From Gammaproteobacteria bacterium (GTDB taxonomy: Bacteria; Pseudomonadota; Gammaproteobacteria; Eutrophobiales; Eutrophobiaceae), in the NCBI GenBank assembly GCA_018676275.1, contig JABHFC010000114.1, forward strand, positions 1 to 20,361: a stretch of DNA of 20,361 nucleotides, given 5' to 3'. A program made the translations under genes and the position numbers. Of the stretch, positions 14,588 through 20,361 are shown piece after piece. The stretch's first letter is position 1. Each line of letters opens with the position of its first letter. The notes beneath the pieces are model-generated. The model worked only from the letters and a program-made list of their open reading frames with translations, was not told the origin of the DNA and made no database searches.

Positions 14588-15853
14588 ATGAATATACTCA
14601 TCATCGACGATTCTCCCGATTTTCGTGCTCTGCTACGTGTGTACTTGTCGAAAGAACTCGAAGGTCTGAATATCGAAGACTACGATATTGAAAATCTTGG
14701 TAAACCGGCTGATAACTTCGACTGGTCTGCTTATGATCTTCTGTTTCTCGATTATCAACTGGGAGAAGAAGAAGATGGTCTGGCATGGTTGAAGGGATTT
14801 CGTAGAAAGAAAAACTTCCCTCCAACGATTGTATTAACAGCCGAGGGTGACGAGTACGTTGCAATACGCGCAATTAAACTTGGTGCAGCTGACTATATAA
14901 ATAAAAAGGATATTTCCCCCTTGCGACTGAAGGAACTGGTAGAAGATGCAGTTGAATTTGGTGAAGACAGGGACTCAGCACAGGAAGATTTAATCAACGA
15001 TGCTACCCAGATCATTAAAAGCATTCACAAATCAAAAGAGGATTTACCTGAGCAGAACCTTGATATTGGTTATAAATTTGTTCGTTTAATAGGTCAGGGT
15101 GCTATGTCGCATGTTTATCTGGCTGAACGGGTTCTGGATCGACAATCATTAGTGCTGAAAATACTGGATTTGACCAAGTGTGATGATGAAACCCTGTTGA
15201 AACGCTTTTTACTGGAAGCCGAACTGATAGCTGAGTTAAACAGCCCGTTCGTTGTGCAGATATATGAGCATGGACTGACCGAAAAATACGGTTATATTGC
15301 TATGGAATTCTTTTCTCGAGGAGATTTGAAACAGAGGATGGAATTGAAGTTAACACCGGATGTAGCTTTTAATTATATGACACACATTTGTTATGGCCTG
15401 GCCGCAATCCATCGAATTGGTGTTGTGCACAGAGATCTAAAACCAGCAAATATAATGTTTCGTGGTGACGATAGTCTGGCACTGGCGGATTTTGGTATTT
15501 CCAAACGAATTGAAAACGACGGTGGATTAACAAGCATTGGTCAGGTTCTGGGAACGCCTCACTACATGAGTCCTGAGCAAGGCGAGGCACTTCCTGTTGA
15601 TTCACGTTCAGATATTTATAGCGCAGGAATTTTATTGTTTGAATTGTTAACGGGTGAAAAACCCTTTACTGCACAAACTCCGGCAGCTTTGATTTATCAA
15701 CATGAGCATGGAGATCTTCCGACATTGCCTGATCAATTTCGTCAATATCAATTTATAATTGATAAGACGCTTGCAAAGAACCCCGTTGACCGTTATCAAA
15801 CTGCGATGGAACTTGTGTATGTGCTCGAGGAAGCAGAGCGCGACTATCAATAA
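14588..15853 (+). CDS. Receiver domain fused to a Ser/Thr protein kinase
   Basis: The 421-residue protein joins two signalling domains. Residues 1-125 form a CheY-type receiver: acidic pair D7-D8 (LIIDDS), phospho-acceptor D55 (LLFLDYQLG), T84 (VLTAEG) and K107. Residues 160-415 form a Hanks-type kinase: glycine loop GQGAMSHVY (169-177), ATP lysine K191, E210, catalytic HRDLKPANIM (281-290), DFG 301-303 and GTPHYMSPEQ (322-331). All key residues are present, so it should be active, and no membrane segment is seen. A histidine kinase would phosphorylate D55 and so switch a Ser/Thr kinase that targets other proteins. The ATG at 14588 has no ribosome site but encodes the exact start of the receiver fold. 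The MoxY-type kinase gene 78 bases downstream is a possible phosphodonor. Confidence 0.93.
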   Translation: MNILIIDDSPDFRALLRVYLSKELEGLNIEDYDIENLGKPADNFDWSAYDLLFLDYQLGEEEDGLAWLKGFRRKKNFPPTIVLTAEGDEYVAIRAIKLGAADYINKKDISPLRLKELVEDAVEFGEDRDSAQEDLINDATQIIKSIHKSKEDLPEQNLDIGYKFVRLIGQGAMSHVYLAERVLDRQSLVLKILDLTKCDDETLLKRFLLEAELIAELNSPFVVQIYEHGLTEKYGYIAMEFFSRGDLKQRMELKLTPDVAFNYMTHICYGLAAIHRIGVVHRDLKPANIMFRGDDSLALADFGISKRIENDGGLTSIGQVLGTPHYMSPEQGEALPVDSRSDIYSAGILLFELLTGEKPFTAQTPAALIYQHEHGDLPTLPDQFRQYQFIIDKTLAKNPVDRYQTAMELVYVLEEAERDYQ

Positions 15854-15931
15854 TTCAGGTTAATTTGCCTAGCATATGCCTGTTCACTTCTGTTTACTTT
15901 TGTAATTAGCATAATTTCATAATAGGCTGGC

Positions 15932-17296
15932 ATGAGTCTTCGTATACGCCTTAGCATACTAATCACCTTGCTGTTTATAGTTGTGTTGATTGGGGCAAGT
16001 GGTTACATCATCACTAACGCACGTCGCGCCGTAAGCGAAGAAATTCAGGCTTCCGCCCTACATACATTACAGCTTGTAGAAGTTTTGCTGGAGAGTATCG
16101 ATTTATCAGGTCAGACTGGTTTACAGAAGCTGGTACTGGAGAAGCTTTCAACGCTGAAATCGGCGCGACATTTGCAAATATCTGTTTTACAACAATCACA
16201 CATGGCAAGACAGTTCCCGCCTCAGGCACGTCCAGTGATTTCTTCAGAGGCGCCACAGTGGTTTATAAAACTGGTTCAACCTAAACCGATGGAGTTCAGG
16301 CGAATTATTGTAACACCCGACATAAAAAAAATAGAGATCGTAATTCACGCTGATCCTTCCCATGAGATTACAGAAGTATGGTACGAAAGCCGAAGTGTAC
16401 TTTTCTTCCTGTTGCTTTTTATCGTAATGGCAAATGTGTTGTTGTACATTACACTAGGCAGATATTTGTCCCCGATTGATTCAATTTTGACGGGACTGGA
16501 GCGGATTGAAAATGGTGATTATCAATCAAGATTACCTCAATATAAATTGCCGGAACTAACACGCATATCAAACAAGTTTAATCATATGGCTAATGTGTTG
16601 CTACAAAGCAAGGAAGATAACAGAAGACTGACCCAAAAGACTCTGGCTATACAGGAGAACGAACGTCGTCATCTGGCACAGGAACTACATGACGAACTTG
16701 GACAATCGCTAAGTGCAATTAAAGCGGTTGCAGTTAGCATTGAACAAAAGTCTTCCGATAGGGATGAATCCATACGCGATAATGCCAGGGCCATTGGTTC
16801 ATTTTCAGAACGTATGTATGAAGTTGCAAAAAATATGATGCAACGATTACGTCCCTCGGTTCTGGATGAGCTTGGCTTACTGATAGCCTTGCAGGAGATG
16901 ATCGACAGTTGGAATGGAAGTCATGGTGAAATATTTTGTCATTTTGAATGTAATGATGATTTGCGTGGCCTCGGGGAAGATATCGATATAAAGCTGTATC
17001 GAATTATTCAGGAGAGCCTTACAAATGTGATTAAACATGCTGATGCTAATGAAGTTCATATCAAAATTGACCGGCAAGCAGAATTACTACAAGTCACTGT
17101 GAGGGATGACGGTATTGGGTTTGAACTTTTATCTGTGCAACGAGGTCTGGGCCTGTTGGGAATGCAGGAAAGAGTAGAGACATTGAACGGTACATTCGAG
17201 ATGAAAAGCGCAGTCAGCCAGGGTGTAAACATCGCTATCTCGATTCCATTAACAAATAACGAAGAGTCAGAAAAGAGTAAAACAATAAATGATTAA
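15932..17296 (+). CDS. NarX/MoxY-type sensor histidine kinase
   Basis: The 454-residue kinase has a membrane helix at 9-27, a periplasmic domain of about 125 residues, a second helix at 155-176, HAMP (about 175-227), a HisKA_3 domain with H253 in ELAQELHDELGQ-like context (RRHLAQELHDELGQSL), and an ATPase domain with N365 (ESLTNVIKHA), RDDGIGF and RGLGLLGMQER. This is the NarX/DegS class. The periplasmic part, ending in ADPSHEITEVWYESRSVLFF before the second helix, resembles the LapD/MoxY N-terminal type, as in the methanol-utilisation sensor MoxY. ATG 15932 has AGG 5 bases upstream. It overlaps the next gene by 8 bases and must work with that LuxR-type regulator. The PQQ-linked genes on the other side support a role in sensing alcohol oxidation; the signal itself is not known. 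Confidence 0.9.
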   Translation: MSLRIRLSILITLLFIVVLIGASGYIITNARRAVSEEIQASALHTLQLVEVLLESIDLSGQTGLQKLVLEKLSTLKSARHLQISVLQQSHMARQFPPQARPVISSEAPQWFIKLVQPKPMEFRRIIVTPDIKKIEIVIHADPSHEITEVWYESRSVLFFLLLFIVMANVLLYITLGRYLSPIDSILTGLERIENGDYQSRLPQYKLPELTRISNKFNHMANVLLQSKEDNRRLTQKTLAIQENERRHLAQELHDELGQSLSAIKAVAVSIEQKSSDRDESIRDNARAIGSFSERMYEVAKNMMQRLRPSVLDELGLLIALQEMIDSWNGSHGEIFCHFECNDDLRGLGEDIDIKLYRIIQESLTNVIKHADANEVHIKIDRQAELLQVTVRDDGIGFELLSVQRGLGLLGMQERVETLNGTFEMKSAVSQGVNIAISIPLTNNEESEKSKTIND

Positions 17297-17921
17297 AGTG
17301 ATTTTAGCTGATGACCATGCAGTGGTACGCGCAGGTTATAAAATGTTATTGCAGAATTCTGAAGAAATAGAAATCATTGCTGAAGTAGAAACCGGAGAGC
17401 AGGCGTGCAAGGCATTTGTGGATCATAATCCCGATGTAGTGATTATGGATTTATCAATGCCCGGCATGGGGGGCCTGGAAGCTATTCGGCGAATTACTAT
17501 CCGGGACCCTGACGCTAATATCCTGGTGTTTAGCATGCATGAGAATACAGTATTTGTTGACCAGGCGTTAAATGCGGGGGCGAAAGGTTATATAACAAAA
17601 AACAGTGCGCCGGATGTGCTAATCAAAGCGATTAAGGAAATAGCGGGAGGAGGGACATACATTGACTCAGATATCGCACAGCACATGGCATTTCAAAAAG
17701 CGCGAGATCAAGATACCCCTTTTTCCGGTCTGTCTACCCGAGAGTTCGAAATTTTCTGTTTGCTGGCAGAAGGATTAAATACCAGTGAGATAGCCAAACG
17801 ACTGTCTCTAAGTTATAAGACTGTTGCGAACTACACCACCCAGATAAAAAATAAGCTAAACGTAAAAACAGTCGCAGAGATCGCGCGTATGGCTATCAGT
17901 CATAATATTGTTCAACTCTAA
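17289..17921 (+). CDS. NarL/LuxR-family response regulator
   Basis: This 210-residue regulator has a receiver domain with D9-D10-type acidic residues (LADDH), phospho-acceptor D54 (VVIMDLSMPGMGG) and K104 (YITKNSAP). A C-terminal LuxR helix-turn-helix follows (about 146-205: LSTREFEIFCLLAEGLNTSEIAKRLSLSYKTVANYTTQIKNKL). Its ATG lies inside the end of the MoxY-like kinase gene (8-base overlap), so the two are translated together and form a cognate pair. It should bind DNA as a dimer once phosphorylated. By neighbourhood its targets may include the divergent ferredoxin promoter region or the PQQ-associated genes. Its stop codon is only 2 bases from the convergent beta-propeller gene, with no terminator between. 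Confidence 0.93.
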   Translation: MIKVILADDHAVVRAGYKMLLQNSEEIEIIAEVETGEQACKAFVDHNPDVVIMDLSMPGMGGLEAIRRITIRDPDANILVFSMHENTVFVDQALNAGAKGYITKNSAPDVLIKAIKEIAGGGTYIDSDIAQHMAFQKARDQDTPFSGLSTREFEIFCLLAEGLNTSEIAKRLSLSYKTVANYTTQIKNKLNVKTVAEIARMAISHNIVQL

Positions 17922-17923
17922 AG

Positions 17924-18877
17924 TTAGTCATCAATTACAACTCCCCAGGGAAATTTTCCAACTTCAATTGTTTTTATTCGTTTATTCGAGTCAGTGTCAA
18001 TCACGCTAACGGTTCCGCTAACACCGTCGGTGGTAAAAATGCGTTTACCATCACGGCTCATAGCTAAGCCCCAAACTCTTTTACCAACGGGTATACCTTT
18101 GATTAACTCCATCTTATCGGCATCCATTACCAGCACCTGGTTGGAACGACCACCAGCAACATACACAGTACTTTCATCCTTGCTTAGCAGAATATCTTTT
18201 GGTTTTGCTTTTTCATCTGCAATCTTGGCTTTGGACAGTATTTTATAGCTTTCCATGTCAACTTTTTTAACTTCGCCACTGATTTCCGACGTGGCGTAAG
18301 CTAATTTGCCACTACTATTGAACACGGCAGAACGGGGACGCGCGCCAACCAGGACATTGGCAACAATAATGTGTTCAGGTACGGCTATAACATGCAGCAT
18401 ATTAGTAGATTCGCTTGTGACGATTACTTTTTTACCATCAGGAGAAATGGCGACGCCTTCTGGTTCCAGTCCAACAGGTATTTCGGCGACTTGTTCGCCT
18501 GTGGCCGGGTTGAAAACGGTCGCTTTGGCATCATCTTCATTGGAGATGTATATATTGCCGTTTGGATGAACAGCGAATGTTTCCGGATCAGAACCGGATT
18601 TAAATCTTCTAAGTATCTTTAATGAGGCTGGATCAACCACTGCGATAAGATTTTCTTCGCTCACGGCAACATAGAGCTCACTTCGATCAGGAGATAAGCC
18701 GATACCACGAGGGCGTTCACCAATGTCTATACTCGCCTCAACCTCGAGAGAGTCACCATTTATTACACTAACACTATTGCTACGCTCGTTAGTGACAAAA
18801 ATACGGTTAGTAGATGTTGCCTGTAAGCTTTGACTTAACAAAACTGTAACAACAAAAATAATACGACTAATATTCAT
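17924..18877 (-). CDS. Exported YVTN beta-propeller protein, PQQ-catabolism-associated type
   Basis: The 317-residue protein begins with a signal peptide (MNISRIIFVVTVLLSQSLQA) and is then built almost wholly of about seven repeats of roughly 40 residues of the YVTN/NHL-like kind: IFVTNERSNSVSVINGDSL, ELYVAVSEENLIAVVDPAS, NIYISNEDDAKATVFNPAT and so on to FPWGVVIDD. It should fold as a periplasmic beta-propeller. It resembles the propeller proteins that sit beside PQQ-dependent alcohol dehydrogenases and their ABC transporter genes (TIGR03866 type, as I recall it). The ATG at 18877 has AGGAG 7 bases upstream. It follows the binding-protein gene by 24 bases on the same strand, so the two are one transcript. 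The exact role in alcohol oxidation is not established. Confidence 0.85.
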   Translation of the reverse strand: MNISRIIFVVTVLLSQSLQATSTNRIFVTNERSNSVSVINGDSLEVEASIDIGERPRGIGLSPDRSELYVAVSEENLIAVVDPASLKILRRFKSGSDPETFAVHPNGNIYISNEDDAKATVFNPATGEQVAEIPVGLEPEGVAISPDGKKVIVTSESTNMLHVIAVPEHIIVANVLVGARPRSAVFNSSGKLAYATSEISGEVKKVDMESYKILSKAKIADEKAKPKDILLSKDESTVYVAGGRSNQVLVMDADKMELIKGIPVGKRVWGLAMSRDGKRIFTTDGVSGTVSVIDTDSNKRIKTIEVGKFPWGVVIDD

Positions 18878-18901
18878 TTATATCTCCTGGGGTTCTTAAT
18901 T

Positions 18902-19702
18902 TTATTTGGCACACTCACGAATGCCTAAGCTATCTATGTCGTTACTAACACCTCTCACCGGTGCTTCACCTACTGGTTTATTATCGCTAACAATAAGAAT
19001 CAGTTGTCGTAACTGCCCGGTTTCCCTGAAATCCATATCAAGTCCTTTTTGACCGTCGAATGAGAGATTAGTTTTCAGATGATTAAGCAAGATAACCGGG
19101 TCAGCAATCGCCTCACGGGCAACTGTGTCAGCACTCATCCTGATTGCCGCCCATCCAGCCCAGGCATAATCGTCCATATTTTTGTCGAAAGCCTTGCGAA
19201 AACGTTTGTTAAGATCACGTGCAGCGAACTTGTTGAAATTATGGTGCCATGCCAATGGGTTTATTGTCGATTCTGGATGCTTGCTTCGCCACTGTGCAGC
19301 CGCGTCTTCTTTCATTTTATTAGAGGGTATGATGCTTAGCATGTTGCTATGACACGCTTCTCTCAGTTCATCATTTTCTGCGACGAGATTGAAAACCGGA
19401 TGTTGTTTTGCTCTTTCAATCGAATCCATTAAACCTTCACTTTGCTGAGCCGACAGGAACGCCAGAAATTTATCAGTATTGCCTGGTAACTCAGAAGCAT
19501 CGGAGAAGGTCTCGAGGGTGTATTTCTGTCCAAGAAACTGTCCCTGAATGTTAGCTTCATGTAATCCCTGGCTAATACCGGAATAAGCGGAATGTTCGGT
19601 GTCACCAATATAGGCGAAAACTATTTCAGTTGGTTCCGCAGTGATGAACTGGGTTGAGAGACATAGAAAGATTGCGCTGATCGGGGATAAAAATCGTTTC
19701 AT
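18902..19702 (-). CDS. Periplasmic binding protein of PQQ-linked ABC type, apparently shortened
   Basis: From ATG 19702 the product has 266 residues with a signal peptide (MKRFLSPISAIFLCLSTQFITA). The frame continues to 19780, but that start gives an unlikely leader and lacks a ribosome site. The body resembles the branched-chain-amino-acid-type binding proteins found in PQQ-dependent alcohol dehydrogenase systems (TIGR03863 type): FAYIGDTEHSAYSGISQGL at the front, LAWHHNFNKFAARDLNKRF, DDYAWAGWAAIRM and FDGQKGLDMDFRETGQLRQLIL at the back. From memory those proteins are about 350-400 residues. Here the text passes from SNKMKEDAAAQW straight to PLAWHH, so a central part of about 90-100 residues seems to be missing, without a frameshift. 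It is cotranscribed with the beta-propeller gene. The ABC ATPase and permease are not in the window. Ligand unknown. Confidence 0.75.
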   Translation of the reverse strand: MKRFLSPISAIFLCLSTQFITAEPTEIVFAYIGDTEHSAYSGISQGLHEANIQGQFLGQKYTLETFSDASELPGNTDKFLAFLSAQQSEGLMDSIERAKQHPVFNLVAENDELREACHSNMLSIIPSNKMKEDAAAQWRSKHPESTINPLAWHHNFNKFAARDLNKRFRKAFDKNMDDYAWAGWAAIRMSADTVAREAIADPVILLNHLKTNLSFDGQKGLDMDFRETGQLRQLILIVSDNKPVGEAPVRGVSNDIDSLGIRECAK

Positions 19703-19801
19703 TATTTCAATTTGTCGAATTACTCGGTTTTCAGAGAATATTAGCTTACGCACAATGTGATAATTTGTCAGTTTCACCATTAACTAAACAAAAAGTTGTG
19801 T

Positions 19802-19841
19802 TTAGTCTATAGTTATCGCTAGTATCATAATGTTAGTCTAT
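19802..19841. repeat. Direct repeat TTAGTCTAT upstream of the ferredoxin gene
   Basis: TTAGTCTAT occurs at 19802-19810 and 19833-19841, 31 bases apart start to start, about three helical turns. The pair lies in the 231-base gap between the divergent binding-protein and ferredoxin genes and could bind a regulator such as the nearby LuxR-type protein. Confidence 0.4.
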
Positions 19842-19856
19842 TTCAAATAAAGATTG

Positions 19857-19875
19857 TTCAGGAGAATTGCCTGAA
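19857..19875. repeat. Inverted repeat TTCAGG-N7-CCTGAA, possible operator
   Basis: TTCAGG (19857-19862) and CCTGAA (19870-19875) form a perfect 6-bp inverted repeat with a 7-base centre. It ends 26 bases before the TATAAT box at 19902 and so would be centred near -48 of the predicted start, a usual place for an activator site. Confidence 0.45.
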
Positions 19876-19901
19876 GTATCAGGGAATTTTTCGTTGTTAT
19901 T

Positions 19902-19907
19902 TATAAT
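19902..19907 (+). promoter_or_regulatory. Perfect -10 box of a candidate ferredoxin promoter
   Basis: TATAAT at 19902-19907 lies 26 bases before the ATG at 19934. No good -35 element is seen 16-18 bases upstream, which would fit an activator-dependent promoter served by the inverted repeat just upstream. The surrounding AT-rich sequence makes a chance match possible. Confidence 0.35.
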
Positions 19908-19933
19908 AATTATTGATTATAGGGGGAGGCAAG

Positions 19934-20361
19934 ATGCTCAAATCACTACAGATTGAGCCGGAAAAGTGTACTGGTTGTCGACAGTGCGAGATGGCGTGTT
20001 CTTACCATGCCGAAGGTGTTTTTAACCCGGCGAAATCCCGAATCAAGATATTTACATTTCACCATGAAGGGCGATTCGTTCCTTATACCTGTACTCAGTG
20101 TTCCGAAGCCTGGTGTATGCACGCCTGTCCTGTCGAAGCCATTGTCCTGAATGAAGAAACCGGCGCCAAGGAAGTACTGGCGGATGTTTGCGTTGGTTGT
20201 AAGGTCTGCACGATAGCCTGTCCTTTTGGCACAGTTAATTATAGTCAGGAAGCACACATAGTGGCTAAATGCGATCTATGCGGAGGTGATCCGGAATGCG
20301 CCAAAGCCTGTCCTACAGCAGCGATTACCTATGTGGATGCAGATCAGACCGGACTTTCTCG
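19934..20361 (+). CDS. Ferredoxin-like electron-transfer subunit with four [4Fe-4S] sites, 3' end cut by window edge
   Basis: The frame runs open from ATG 19934 to the window end (142 full codons), so the gene is partial. GGGGGAGG at 19922-19929 is a strong ribosome site 4 bases upstream. Sixteen cysteines fall into four groups: C12/C15/C18/C22 (CTGCRQCEMAC), C53/C56/C61/C65, C86/C89/C92/C96 (CVGCKVCTIACPFG) and C113/C116/C122/C126. This predicts four [4Fe-4S] clusters. No twin-arginine signal is present, so it is cytoplasmic. The layout resembles the HycB/AorA-type electron-transfer subunits that accompany tungsten aldehyde:ferredoxin oxidoreductases. With PQQ-linked genes next door, an aldehyde-oxidising enzyme just beyond the window is a fair guess; other dehydrogenase partners are possible. 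Confidence 0.9.
   Translation, partial: MLKSLQIEPEKCTGCRQCEMACSYHAEGVFNPAKSRIKIFTFHHEGRFVPYTCTQCSEAWCMHACPVEAIVLNEETGAKEVLADVCVGCKVCTIACPFGTVNYSQEAHIVAKCDLCGGDPECAKACPTAAITYVDADQTGLS

Noticed and set aside
19946..20257. Minus-strand frame of 103 codons at the right edge
   Set aside because: It is antisense to the ferredoxin gene, whose sixteen patterned cysteines and strong ribosome site mark the real coding strand.

Overview
The window reads as chromosomal DNA of a moderately AT-rich gammaproteobacterium. The main support is the accA-tilS gene order at the left end, which is typical of that class, together with DUF455 and DUF1244 housekeeping-type proteins and a type II NADH dehydrogenase. 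The species cannot be told from the sequence. The set of PQQ-associated proteins, a MoxY-like sensor and an aldehyde-oxidoreductase-type ferredoxin at the right end suggests an organism that oxidises alcohols and aldehydes, possibly a methylotroph or aromatic/alcohol degrader.

Layout. Positions 162-3942 (+) hold accA, tilS, a ferritin-like DUF455 protein and an unrecognised 198-residue protein. Positions 3966-8467 (-) hold a very tight six-gene operon, in transcription order: L,D-transpeptidase, DUF302-type lipoprotein, ExbB/TolQ/MotA-like channel, ExbD/TolR-like one-helix protein with an unusual beta-rich periplasmic domain, a two-helix membrane protein, and a periplasmic VWA / membrane / cytoplasmic FHA protein. 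This is the best candidate for an undescribed system: it looks like an ion-driven envelope motor with its own phosphothreonine-reading output and a cell-wall enzyme. Positions 8522-8968 are a 447-base divergent intergenic region with two inverted repeats. Positions 8969-11852 (+) encode a membrane histidine kinase and a sigma-54-type response regulator with overlapping ends. Positions 11875-13209 (-) encode NDH-2, divergent from a DUF1244 gene (13296-13592, +), which is followed by a GNAT acetyltransferase (-). A tRNA-Thr(TGT) gene (14159-14235, -) is enclosed by an 18-base inverted repeat.

From 14588 to 17921 (+) there are more signalling genes: a receiver-Ser/Thr kinase fusion, then a NarX/MoxY-type kinase overlapping its LuxR-type regulator. 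Positions 17924-19702 (-) encode a YVTN beta-propeller and a solute-binding protein of the kind found with PQQ-dependent alcohol dehydrogenase systems; the binding protein appears to be shortened internally. A ferredoxin with four [4Fe-4S] sites runs off the right edge (19934-20361, +).

How it may fit together. The right-hand genes plausibly sense and support alcohol oxidation in the periplasm (MoxY/MoxX-type control, PQQ-linked accessory proteins) with aldehyde oxidation downstream (AOR-type ferredoxin). The REC-Ser/Thr kinase is the only Ser/Thr kinase visible, and the FHA protein of the motor operon is the only phosphothreonine reader, so a link between them is testable but is inference only. 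No insertion sequence, CRISPR array, phage or integrase gene is visible.
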